Assembly (NCBI GenBank): GCA_014208095.1
Contig: JACHMT010000005.1
Span: 1,592,213 to 1,656,212, forward strand
Direction: 5' to 3'
Length of the DNA stretch: 64,000 bases
Source of the DNA: Actinospineispora eucalypti
GTDB lineage: Bacteria; Actinomycetota; Actinomycetes; Mycobacteriales; Pseudonocardiaceae
In this document: in pieces, positions 45,302 to 52,385 of the stretch
Layout: every line of letters starts with the position of its first letter
Position numbering within the stretch: position 1 is the first letter of the stretch
Position numbers and translations under genes: made by a program
The notes under the pieces: model-generated
Databases searched by the model: none
Told to the model about the DNA's origin: nothing
The model's input: the letters and a program-made list of their open reading frames with translations, nothing else

Positions 45302-46099
45302 GTGCCACACACGCCACTCGTCCTCGTCCACGGCAACCCCGAGTCCGCGGTCATCTGGGGACCGCTCATCGGGGAGCTCGACCGGGCCGACGCGGTCGTC
45401 CTGTCCCCGCCTGGGTTCGGCGTCCCCGCGCCCCGCGGCTTCGACTCGTCGGCCACGACCTATCGAGACTGGCTGGCGTCCGCGCTCGAGCTGTTCCGCG
45501 CTCCGGTCGACCTGGTCGGTCACGACTGGGGCGGAATTCACGTCGCGGCGCTGGCCATGAGCCGTCCGGATCTGATCCGCAGTTGGGCCTCCGATGCCCT
45601 CGGCGTGTTCGCGCCCGACTACCTCTGGCATCCGCGGGCACAGGTGTGGCAGCAGGAGGGCCCAGGGGAAGCCTCGGTACAGGAGTTGTGGGGAGGCCAC
45701 CTGGAGCAGCGCCTCGCGGTGACCTCGGCCCTCGGTATGACCGGGCGCATGGCGGAGCGGGTCGCGGCAGGCATGGATCCCGAGATGGGTCGCGCCGTCC
45801 TCAAGCTGTTGCGGTCGGCACGACAGCCGGCGATGGCCGAAGCGGGACGGCTCCTACCGAGCGCCGCACAACGTCCGGGGCTCGCTCTCATCGCCGTGGA
45901 CGACTTCGAGAGAGCCAGCGGGACGTTGGTGCAGCACGAGTGGGCAGCGCGCCAATCGGGTGCACGGATGGCGCATCTGGAGGGCGTGGGCCACTGGTGG
46001 CCGGAGGAGACGCCGGCGCCGGTTGCTGAGGCTCTGACGAACTTCTGGGCAGATCTACCGGATCCAGAAAGGGCTCCTGCGACCGACTCCCGGGGGTAA
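45302..46099 (+). CDS. Alpha/beta hydrolase (epoxide hydrolase/haloalkane dehalogenase type)
   Basis: 265 residues starting at GTG 45302 with GAGGAG upstream. The oxyanion motif is HGNPES (10-15). The nucleophile elbow GHDWGG (about 72-77) has Asp instead of Ser, as in epoxide hydrolases and dehalogenases. The catalytic His is near the end, in LEGVGHWWPEE. A helical cap follows DYLWHPRAQVW. It would hydrolyse an epoxide, halide or similar ester-forming substrate. It is controlled by the divergent TetR regulator, so probably induced by its substrate. Confidence 0.88.
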   Translation: MPHTPLVLVHGNPESAVIWGPLIGELDRADAVVLSPPGFGVPAPRGFDSSATTYRDWLASALELFRAPVDLVGHDWGGIHVAALAMSRPDLIRSWASDALGVFAPDYLWHPRAQVWQQEGPGEASVQELWGGHLEQRLAVTSALGMTGRMAERVAAGMDPEMGRAVLKLLRSARQPAMAEAGRLLPSAAQRPGLALIAVDDFERASGTLVQHEWAARQSGARMAHLEGVGHWWPEETPAPVAEALTNFWADLPDPERAPATDSRG

Positions 46100-46104
46100 C
46101 GTCT

Positions 46105-46287
46105 GCGTGGTCGACCAGCCAGAGTAGTAGCCAGCGGGGCATGCCGCGGGTCGGCACCCGGAAGCCCCGACTGTTGAACTCGTCGGCCAGAGTCGTCGCC
46201 ATGTCGCGCATCCAGACGTGCTCACCGGCGCAGACGTAGCGGTTGCTGGTCGCCCCGGAGGTCTCGTTAGCGAGGCTGGTGATGGAC
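46105..46287 (-). pseudogene. NAD-dependent epimerase/dihydroflavonol reductase-like remnant
   Basis: The minus strand reads SNRYVCAGEHVWMRDMATTL then ADEFNSRGFRVPTRGMPRWL, matching the C-terminal substrate-domain stretch of extended SDRs of the DFR type (R-Y-I-C-A-G then V-P-T-R). The Rossmann half is absent. It is joined to the P450 scrap on its left. Confidence 0.6.
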
Positions 46288-46289
46288 CC

Positions 46290-46514
46290 CGACCTCGTCT
46301 GAGCTTGATCGGTAGTTGACCTCACCGGGAGTGGCGTCGTGACGTGGCTCTGGAAGCTGCCGCGGGTTGGTCCAGGTGGCTGGGAGTTGGTCAATTCCAT
46401 AGATGGGCTGGGTGTGCCGGAAGGGAAGTTGGTGGGTGGGTGTGGTCAATCGGAGGTTGGGCAGCCGCTGGAACAGCGTGGTGAGGGCGACCTCTAGCTC
46501 GAGACGGGGCGAGT
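46290..46514 (-). pseudogene. Cytochrome P450, C-terminal remnant
   Basis: LELEVALTTLFQRLPNLRLT then THQLPFRHTQPIYGIDQLPA is the end of an actinobacterial P450: the L-helix just after the heme cysteine, then the terminal beta region ending L-P-A-T-W. The heme-Cys loop would lie just beyond 46514, where the IS256 element begins, so the gene is cut at the IS border. Confidence 0.75.
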
Positions 46515-47920
46515 GGGTCTGTAACAAGATCGGTGTTTTCGGCGGTTGCGGTTAGTACTTCTCGGCGCTCGGCCAGCGGTCACTGAAGGTGTTCGAGAAC
46601 GCGTTCAGAGCGGGTTTCCACCGCATCGTCCACCGCGCTTGGCCCTTCCCAGTCGGGTCCAGCGACCGAGTCACCAAGTAGAGGCACTTGAGCGCGGCTT
46701 GCTCCGTGGGGAAGTGACCTCGTGCCCGCACGGCCTTACGATACCGCGCATTCAACGACTCGATAGCATTGGTGGAACACAACACGCGCCTAATCTCGGG
46801 ATCGTAGTCCAAGAACGGCGTAAATTCCTCCCACGCACTTCGCCACAACCGGATCATCGCGGAATACCGACCACCCCACGTCTCTTCCAAATCATCCAAC
46901 GCAACCGCCGCCGCCGTTGCTGTCGCAGCCGTGTATACCGGTTTCAGATCCTTCTTCAACGCGTCCCAATCACGCCTCGACGCGATCCGGAACGAGTTCC
47001 TGATCAAGTGGATCACACATGTTTGCACCCGGGCCTGCGGCCACACCTCGGCCACCACGTCCGGCAACCCCTTCAGCCCATCGCAGACCACGAAGAACAC
47101 GTCCTTCATGCCACGATTCCGCAGGTCCTGCAGCACCTGCAACCAGAACTTCGCCCCCTCACCGCCCGGACCAGCCCAGATCCCGAGCACGTCCTTGCGA
47201 CCTTCCAGCGTCACCCCGATCGCCGCGTAAAAGGCACGGTTCGCTACCTGACCATCCCGCACCTTCACAATCACAGCATCAATAAACACGGCCGCGTAGC
47301 ATTCATCCAGCGGACGCGACTGCCATTCCTGCATCTCCGCGACCACACTGTCAGTGATCCGAGAAACAGTCTCCTTCGACACCGACGCGCCGTAAATCTC
47401 AGCGAAATGCGCGGAAATCTCGCCCGTCGTCAACCCTTTCGCGTACAACGACAACGCAATCTCATCAACACTGCCCAGCCGCCGCTGCCGCTTGCGCACA
47501 ATCACCGGCTCGAACGTGCCCTCACGATCGCGCGGCACTGCCACCTGTACCGGGCCGACCGCATCCGAGATCACCGTCTTGGTACGGGTGCCGTTGCGCA
47601 CGTTCGCGCCCTCACGACCCGGCTGATCAGCGTGTTTGGCATGCCCGAGGTGCTCGGTCATCTCCGCGCCCAGCGCCGCCTCCAGCACCGTCTTGGTCAG
47701 CTGCTTCAGCAGCCCATCCGGACCAGTCAACGCCAGCCCCTGCTCCTGGGCCTGCGCAACCATCGCCGCCGCCAGCCGCTCCTGAGCACTCGCCGGCGCG
47801 GCGGACTTCTTCGTCGATGCCCCTGTCGTCACAGCATCAGATGTCATCACTCTGTGTGCCCATCCCGCCGGACCTCAGCCCAGCGCGTCGGGCCGAAAAC
47901 ACCGTCTGATGCACAGACCC
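46515..47920 (-). mobile_element. IS256-family insertion sequence
   Basis: Inverted ends GGGTCTGT...CGGTGTTTTCGGC (46515-46543) and the inverse at 47892-47920 match in about 23 of 29 positions. One transposase gene, minus strand. The expected 8-bp target duplication is absent (GGGCGAGT left, TGAAGGGG right), and the two flanks carry scraps of different genes. The element therefore marks a recombination or deletion joint rather than a fresh insertion. Confidence 0.88.
46552..47850 (-). CDS. IS256 (mutator)-family transposase
   Basis: 432 residues with an intact frame. The N-terminal zinc/HTH region is followed by the mutator-type catalytic core: Asp in YAAVFIDAVIVKVRDGQVAN, Asp in VFFVVCDGLKGLPDVVAEVW then the C/H motif QTCVIHLIRNSF, and the late Glu in CSTNAIESLNARYRKAVRAR. 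The length is normal. The element may still be able to move. Confidence 0.92.
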   Translation of the reverse strand: MMTSDAVTTGASTKKSAAPASAQERLAAAMVAQAQEQGLALTGPDGLLKQLTKTVLEAALGAEMTEHLGHAKHADQPGREGANVRNGTRTKTVISDAVGPVQVAVPRDREGTFEPVIVRKRQRRLGSVDEIALSLYAKGLTTGEISAHFAEIYGASVSKETVSRITDSVVAEMQEWQSRPLDECYAAVFIDAVIVKVRDGQVANRAFYAAIGVTLEGRKDVLGIWAGPGGEGAKFWLQVLQDLRNRGMKDVFFVVCDGLKGLPDVVAEVWPQARVQTCVIHLIRNSFRIASRRDWDALKKDLKPVYTAATATAAAVALDDLEETWGGRYSAMIRLWRSAWEEFTPFLDYDPEIRRVLCSTNAIESLNARYRKAVRARGHFPTEQAALKCLYLVTRSLDPTGKGQARWTMRWKPALNAFSNTFSDRWPSAEKY

Positions 47921-47929
47921 TGAAGGGGT

Positions 47930-48150
47930 GAGGACGCGGACCAGCCCGTCGACCTCGGATCGGCTCGGGCATCCGCCGTTGTTGGCGGCTCGGGCCAGGT
48001 GTGTTCGGGTGACCTAGTGCTGGTCCAGCTCGCCCAGCGGGCGGGAGATAGAGGCGCGCCGAGCGCGAGGTCTTCGTTGATGTCGGTGAGGAAATCCAGC
48101 AGGTAGACGGCGTAGCCCTAGGCGGTGGCCTGCTCGCCGGACTCGGGGAT
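47930..48150 (-). pseudogene. Squalene/phytoene synthase-like remnant
   Basis: The minus strand carries GYAVYLLDFLTDINEDLALG, then in shifting frames RLYLP and VTRTHLARAANNG. This is the second Asp-rich helix region of trans-isoprenyl diphosphate synthases of the CrtB/HpnC/HpnD type. An in-frame TAG and at least two frameshifts make it dead. With the P450 and DFR-like scraps on the other side of IS256, it suggests a lost terpenoid cluster. Confidence 0.55.
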
Positions 48151-48492
48151 TGGTGGCGCCGAGCAGGCGGTTCACTCAACGGCCGGGTTTCTTGCTGACC
48201 CGTGCATGCGTCCCTCGAGGGCGTCGAACGTGTCGTGCTGGACGGTGTGAGACGCGCGTGGGTCGGACGAGCGGCATGTGTGGGCGAATAATTCATTTCG
48301 ACCAGAAAACACATCCTCCAAATAGGCCGCATCAGTACCACGCGTCACAGCAAAGTTGGATAGCCTTGGTGTTTCTGCCGATGGCCAGGCGGGGAACGAG
48401 GATTCGAGCCATGATGGGCGCCACATGCCCGTCACCCTCTCGGGAGTAGTTTCGTTGCTTATGTAACAACGTAAACGAGGGGAAAGGGATTC

Positions 48493-48804
48493 ATGCGCAG
48501 GACGGCAAATATCCTTGCTGTGGCGTTGCTCGCGGTCGGAGGGTTAGGGGTCGCCGCAGGTCGTGCATCGGCGATGGAGAGGTCTGAGCGGGGGGAGACC
48601 GCCAACGGATGTGTCTCCTACTCATACGAGCCTGGCTGGGCGACCACGACCGTGTACTACAACAACAGGTGCTCTCGTCCTACAACGTTCACTATTTACT
48701 ACAACAGCTGTACAAACAAGACTATCACCGCCCCAGGTAATACAAAGGGGAATCACAAGGGCGAGTGGAACTGCACGGTCAGGACCGTTGGTCTCCCGAG
48801 CTAG
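48493..48804 (+). CDS. Small secreted four-cysteine protein
   Basis: 103 residues starting at ATG 48493 behind GAGGGGAAAGGG. The Sec signal peptide MRRTANILAVALLAVGGLGV ends with a likely cut after ASA (about residue 27). The mature protein of about 75 residues is Tyr/Thr/Asn-rich with exactly four cysteines (NGC, NRC, NSC, WNC), enough for two disulfides. The segment VYYNNRCSRPTTFTI resembles VNVRNRCGRPISVKV in the secreted protein at 60726, so the two are probably one family of extracellular beta-sandwich proteins. Function is unknown. Confidence 0.8.
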   Translation: MRRTANILAVALLAVGGLGVAAGRASAMERSERGETANGCVSYSYEPGWATTTVYYNNRCSRPTTFTIYYNSCTNKTITAPGNTKGNHKGEWNCTVRTVGLPS

Positions 48805-49472
48805 CATTTCAACGGTGTCGGTGTGGCCGGTCATTCTTCGGTTGTGGTGGTGATCGGCCGCACCGTCCGCTGGCGCTGTCCATTTCAGTGGTCCCGCAAA
48901 CCCGGCCCGGTCTCTAGCTTCGGACCGCTCGAACAGCTGGGCGCGGCGGGTGGTTGCCACCACACCTGGCGAGCACGTCGGCGCCTACGGAGGCGCCAGA
49001 CACCGAGGGAACACTTGTTCGGCTACGATGGTCACGCCGACAGATCTGGGGTTTCGCAATCACGCTGCGGCATCATCCCAGGGCAGACGGATGATCTGGA
49101 TTCGTTCAGGGTGGGCTGGACCTGCGGGCCTGCAGGAATTGCGCGGCGATCAGTACGCGTCGGAACCTGATCAACATGTTCATTGCGGCAGCCACGATGC
49201 CATCGTGACCGGAGCCGGAAGGTTCGGCCTGGCCGCGTTCCTCTGGGAGCTGCACGCCGAGTTGACCAAGCCCACCCTGGCCCGGCTGCGTCGGGTGGTT
49301 GCGCGGATAAGCCGGGCGCATGATGGAACCCGAAACTGGTCGTCGAGCTGGACCGAACGCTGGTCATCTACACCACCATCGGTGTCAGGCGCGCGGTGAT
49401 CGCACGCCACGCTTGGCCTATCGGTCAGCTGGCCTGGTTGGACTTGCTGGAGCCGCGATCGCTGGGGCACGC
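48805..49472. other. Region with decayed coding sequence
   Basis: No intact gene. On the plus strand two adjoining frames near 49250-49470 look coding (ELTKPTLARLRRVVARISRA; then, shifted, LVVELDRTLVIYTTIGVRRA and IARHAWPIGQLAWLDLLEPR) but I cannot name the family. The rest shows nothing. Confidence 0.35.
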
Positions 49473-49841
49473 TCAGGTGGTGAGGGCGTGGACGGTGGTG
49501 TAGGCGAACAGGGTGGCGCCGAGGCCGGCGATCACGCTGACGGTGATGTTCGTGGTGGCGTAGAAGTAGCTTTTCTGCTCGAGGAGTCGCAGGGTTTCGT
49601 AGCTGAAGGTGCTGTAGGTGGTGAGTGCTCCGCAGAATCCGGTGCCGAGTAGGGCGAGCAGTGGGGCGGGCAGCGCCAGGCTGGCGCCGGTGAGGCCGCC
49701 GAGGATGAGGCAGCCGGTGATGTTGGCGGTGAGGGTGCCCCAGGGGAAGAGGCTGTCGTGGCGTGCTTGTATGGCGCGGTCGATGAGGTAGCGCAGCGGG
49801 GCGCCGATCATCGCGCCGGTGAAGACGAGTGCGATGGTCAT
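49473..49841 (-). CDS. crcB: Fluoride exporter channel FluC/CrcB, subunit 1
   Basis: 122 residues with four membrane helices. FluC motifs: PLRYLIDRAIQAR in TM1-2, WGTLTANITGCLILGG with the conserved Asn, and GTGFCGALTTYSTFSYET with the phenylalanine-box TM3 break. Fluc channels export F- as antiparallel dimers. Actinobacteria often use two different subunits, as here with 50181. It is the last gene of the operon, and its ATG overlaps the DUF190 stop (ATGA). Confidence 0.92.
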   Translation of the reverse strand: MTIALVFTGAMIGAPLRYLIDRAIQARHDSLFPWGTLTANITGCLILGGLTGASLALPAPLLALLGTGFCGALTTYSTFSYETLRLLEQKSYFYATTNITVSVIAGLGATLFAYTTVHALTT

Positions 49842-50179
49842 GATGCGTGGTCCTGTTGGTGGCGCAGGATTTCGACGTCGTCGAGCAGGACGGTTGCCTC
49901 GCGCAGGAGTTCGTCGATGTCGGCGAGGAAGGCGCGGATGGGTGGCTCGGTGTCGATGATGATGACGATGATCGGTAGGTCCTCGGCGAGGCTGAGGAGC
50001 CGGTCGGTGTGGATGAGTGAGGAGCTGCCGTATCCTTCGCAGCCGCGCAGGACGGTGGCCCCGGCGAGGCCCGCGGCGCGGGCGCGTTCGACGATTTCGT
50101 GGTGCAGGGGCTTGTGGTGCCAGGTGTCGTCTTCGCCGACCAGGATCGTCAGCCGCAGGGCGTGACCGCTGACCGCCAT
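49838..50179 (-). CDS. DUF190-family protein (PII-like fold)
   Basis: 113 residues starting at ATG 50179. Signature: ALRLTILVGEDDTWHHKPLH, GLAGATVLRGCEGYG, LPIIVIIIDTEPPIRAFLAD. DUF190 proteins are small PII-like domains that recur beside crcB genes and may sense nucleotide or ion state for the channel. It sits between the two crcB genes with a 4-bp overlap on one side and 1 bp on the other, so it is strictly co-translated with them. Confidence 0.9.
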   Translation of the reverse strand: MAVSGHALRLTILVGEDDTWHHKPLHHEIVERARAAGLAGATVLRGCEGYGSSSLIHTDRLLSLAEDLPIIVIIIDTEPPIRAFLADIDELLREATVLLDDVEILRHQQDHAS

Positions 50180-50180
50180 G

Positions 50181-50675
50181 TCAGGCCGCCTTCTGTGGGT
50201 CGCGCACGGAGCCGGTCGCCGCTCGGGTGAGCCATACCCCGGCGATGACCGCGAGCATCGCGGCAAGGAGGGTTCCGGCGAGGTAGACGAACGCGAGGGC
50301 CACGGTTGCCGGTTGCAGCAGCGTCCGGGTCTCGGTGGTGTAGGTGGAGAATGTGGTGAATCCGCCGAGGAACCCGACACCGAGGAACGGCCGGATGAGG
50401 CGGTGCGCCGACCAGACCTCGGTGATCAGAACCATCAGGACGCCGATCACAAAGCAACCGATCACGTTGGCCAGGAACGTCGCCCACGGGAGTCCCCCTG
50501 GTGGGGTGGGCAACAGCTCGGAGAGGCCGTAGCGGGCGAGCCCGCCGAGGCCGCCGCCGAGGGCGATGACGAGCAGCACCGCGCCGTGTGTGCGGGCGAG
50601 TTCACGCCGCTGCGTGGCGAACCGGAGATCGACGTCCGGATCGATGGGTTTGGCGAAGTCAATCTCCCTGCTCAT
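50181..50675 (-). CDS. crcB: Fluoride exporter channel FluC/CrcB, subunit 2
   Basis: 164 residues starting at ATG 50675 with AGGAGG eight bases upstream. A cytosolic N-terminal extension of about 30 residues is followed by four helices with GGLGGLARYGLSELLP, WATFLANVIGCFVIGVLMVL and GVGFLGGFTTFSTYTTET. It forms the likely heterodimeric Fluc channel with the subunit at 49473. The 5' leader contains a candidate fluoride riboswitch (50717-50779) and a stem that can hide the ribosome site. Confidence 0.93.
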   Translation of the reverse strand: MSREIDFAKPIDPDVDLRFATQRRELARTHGAVLLVIALGGGLGGLARYGLSELLPTPPGGLPWATFLANVIGCFVIGVLMVLITEVWSAHRLIRPFLGVGFLGGFTTFSTYTTETRTLLQPATVALAFVYLAGTLLAAMLAVIAGVWLTRAATGSVRDPQKAA

Positions 50676-50686
50676 GGGCGCCGCCT

Positions 50687-50721
50687 CCTACTTGAACGCA
50701 CAACTGTACGACCCAAGTAGG
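50687..50721 (-). promoter_or_regulatory. Ribosome-site sequestering stem after riboswitch 2
   Basis: On the minus strand CCTACTTG (50721-50714) pairs perfectly with CAAGTAGG (50694-50687), and the latter is the first part of the AGGAGG ribosome site of crcB. The 5' arm overlaps the riboswitch 3' segment, so ligand-stabilised pseudoknot and sequestering stem are mutually exclusive. This fits translational ON control by fluoride. Confidence 0.7.
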
Positions 50722-50779
50722 GACTGTTGGCGGCCAAGCCGCGGTTGTTCCGTGAGCCGGAGCGGCGAGCCCCACCGCC
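50717..50779 (-). ncRNA. Candidate fluoride riboswitch 2 (divergent)
   Basis: Read on the minus strand: hairpin GGCG-GUGGGGCU-CGCC, linker, AACCGC with stem GCGGC/GCCGC, then AGUCCCUAC. The hairpin loop GGGGCU can pair with AGUCCC as the crcB-motif pseudoknot. Two normally conserved positions differ (GGCGGUGG for GGCGAUGG; CAACAG for UGAUGG). The location directly upstream of crcB strongly supports it, but ligand binding could be weakened. A possible -10 TAATCT lies 12 bp upstream. Confidence 0.6.
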
Positions 50780-50939
50780 GCACGTTCCCGAGATTAGCCC
50801 GGCCGCGGCCGGGTGTGTCGCGTGGCTGTGCCGAAGCTCACCCTGGATCACACACGCGCTCAGCCAGCCAGGCCTCGCCCTGCCGCGCACGCACCCGCCC
50901 GTGGGGGCAGGGTGTGGGGGTCGTGTAGGGGGTGCGGGC

Positions 50940-51305
50940 TTAGAGCTTGGACCACCAGTGGGCGTGTTTGTGTTCGGGTTGCGTGTAGTGGACGGTTTCG
51001 ACCTTGTCGAGCGCGACGAGTCCTTGGATGTCGAGATCGTCCAGGTGTGGGAGGAACTCGTGGATTCGGTCCTCGCGGTCCGTGACGATGATCAGCACGG
51101 GCAGGTCTTCACCGAGCCGGAACAGATGATTGGTATGGATCTGTGAGCTGGCGCCGAAGCCCTCGATGCCCCGAATGACGGTGGCGCCGGCGAGCCCGGC
51201 CTTGTGCGCGCGGTGCACGATCTCGGCATACAGCGGTTTGTGATGCCAGTGGTCGCTTTCGCGGACAAAAATCGACAACCGGAGTGCTGGTCCCGTGTTC
51301 CGCAT
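50940..51305 (-). CDS. DUF190-family protein (PII-like fold), first gene of fluoride operon
   Basis: 121 residues starting at ATG 51305, AGGAGG eight bases upstream. Same family as 49838: ALRLSIFVRESDHWHHKPLY, GLAGATVIRGIEGFGASSQI, LPVLIIVTDREDRIHEFLPH. The His-rich tail ends HYTQPEHKHAHWWSKL. It is preceded by a canonical fluoride riboswitch and a promoter. 160 bp separate it from the second riboswitch; a CCCTGCC/GGCAGGG inverted repeat lies in that gap. Confidence 0.9.
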   Translation of the reverse strand: MRNTGPALRLSIFVRESDHWHHKPLYAEIVHRAHKAGLAGATVIRGIEGFGASSQIHTNHLFRLGEDLPVLIIVTDREDRIHEFLPHLDDLDIQGLVALDKVETVHYTQPEHKHAHWWSKL

Positions 51306-51316
51306 GGGCTGAGCCT

Positions 51317-51352
51317 CCTGGTCGCGAGTCATCGTGGCGCACGCTGACCAGG
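51317..51352 (-). promoter_or_regulatory. Ribosome-site sequestering stem after riboswitch 1
   Basis: Minus strand CCTGGTC (51352-51346) pairs perfectly with GACCAGG (51323-51317), which contains the start of the AGGAGG ribosome site (51319-51314). The 5' arm is the tail of the riboswitch pseudoknot strand, giving an either/or switch identical in logic to the one at 50687-50721. Confidence 0.75.
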
Positions 51353-51410
51353 ACCTATCAGCCTCTCGGTGAGGCGGTTCGGGCCGAAAGCCCTGGCGAG
51401 ATCCATCACC
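51346..51410 (-). ncRNA. Fluoride riboswitch 1 (crcB motif)
   Basis: On the minus strand the RNA starts GGUGAUGGAUCUCGCC (51410 downward), then a small stem, GAACCGCCUC, loop, GAGGCUGAU, AGGUCC. All hallmarks of the crcB motif are present: GGnGAUGG, the AACCGCC segment, GGCUGAU, and a pseudoknot between loop GGAUCU and AGGUCC. Fluoride with Mg2+ stabilises the fold and should free the ribosome site of the DUF190 gene. It begins at the predicted transcription start. Confidence 0.88.
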
Positions 51411-51416
51411 ACGTTC

Positions 51417-51445
51417 AGTACAGCCCCGGACACGCTGCGAGTCAA
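51417..51445 (-). promoter_or_regulatory. Promoter of the fluoride operon
   Basis: Minus strand -35 TTGACT (51445-51440), a 17-bp spacer and -10 TGTACT (51422-51417). The expected start falls at or next to 51410, the first G of riboswitch 1, which supports both calls. Confidence 0.65.
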
Positions 51446-51458
51446 GACACAGCGGTGG

Positions 51459-52016
51459 ACCTGGTGCCTATCGCGCACACACGTCGACGAAATCAGCGCG
51501 CGCCTCGCCCGCTTGCTGGCTGACCCACCGGTGCCGCAACCAGTCCGGCCACGAGTCCAGCACAGCGGTGCAGTACACCGACGCCGAGTCACTACCGGGG
51601 TGGGCGCGAAGCTCGCAACGCACGGCAAGCTCGGTAGCGCAGTCCTCGGCCGGCCGATCCAGCAACGGCACAGGCGCCAACCCGCCGGCCAACCGCCACG
51701 CATCAAGCGATCCGACAAGCAGGTCCCGCAATCCGCGGTCACCACCCGCGCCCCGCACCACCTCCACCGCCAACCGCACCGCTCTCGCGGCTGAGCGGCG
51801 GCGAGAACGCCTCAACCACCATCCAGCCACCCCACCCCGAGAAACCGTGCGGGCGGCCGCGGACGCCTCAACGCGTAACCGGTCCACCACGCCAGCACCG
51901 GCCAAAGGCAGCGCCGCACGGCTCGCGGAAACCGCCACGACCCGCGCGGTCTGCGCGGCGTCTGTCACCGGCACAGAAGCCAACCACGGGGCCAAGGGCG
52001 TCAGCGCCGGACGCTG
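51459..52016 (-). repeat. Duplicated segment, intact parent of the copy at 2899-3449
   Basis: 558 bp matching 2899-3449 with a 7-bp gap and scattered substitutions. It covers the 3' three quarters of the hypothetical gene 51468-52205. It adjoins the second duplicated unit (52386-52858), whose other copy lies at 32.5 kb in inverse orientation. Confidence 0.85.
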
Positions 52017-52205
52017 CGCATCGCTGGTCGCGTCATTCACCGCGACCACCAGCGCCGCGACAGTGGACGGCACCCCGTCCGGCCGATCGGTCCAATACCC
52101 ACCCGGCAGCGTGCTCACCAGCTCAAGCAAACAACCACCGCGAGACGGATGCGAATGCCGCCCCGCGCCAAGAGGCCACACGTGCACCACATCGCCGTGC
52201 CCCAT
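51468..52205 (-). CDS. Conserved actinobacterial hypothetical protein
   Basis: 245 residues starting at ATG 52205 (MGHGDVVHVWPLGAGRHSHP). The N-terminal block HVWPLGAGRHSHPSRGGCLL then AALVVAVNDATSDAQR recalls a widespread Streptomyces/Pseudonocardia protein of unknown function that opens with an HxHP...GxCxxE-like motif (GRHSHPSRGGCLLELVS). The rest is helical and Ala/Arg-rich, ending QAGEARADFVDVCAR. There is no membrane helix. A truncated, frameshifted duplicate is at 2908-3449. Its stop is 23 bp from the fluoride promoter on the same strand. Confidence 0.7.
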   Translation of the reverse strand: MGHGDVVHVWPLGAGRHSHPSRGGCLLELVSTLPGGYWTDRPDGVPSTVAALVVAVNDATSDAQRPALTPLAPWLASVPVTDAAQTARVVAVSASRAALPLAGAGVVDRLRVEASAAARTVSRGGVAGWWLRRSRRRSAARAVRLAVEVVRGAGGDRGLRDLLVGSLDAWRLAGGLAPVPLLDRPAEDCATELAVRCELRAHPGSDSASVYCTAVLDSWPDWLRHRWVSQQAGEARADFVDVCAR

Positions 52206-52385
52206 ACCACAGTTTCTACGACCGACACCGCTGGGAACGCAAGCCCCCGCGTCGGTGACCGGCCCACGCTCACCACCCCGCCAGGGGTCAGGCTGGGTAC
52301 AGGCCCAGCTCTGCCTGGCCCGGCCGCCGCCAGGTCCGGCCGGGTGGAGTCGACCATGCGAAGGATCGGTCGTGAAGCGTCGTAA

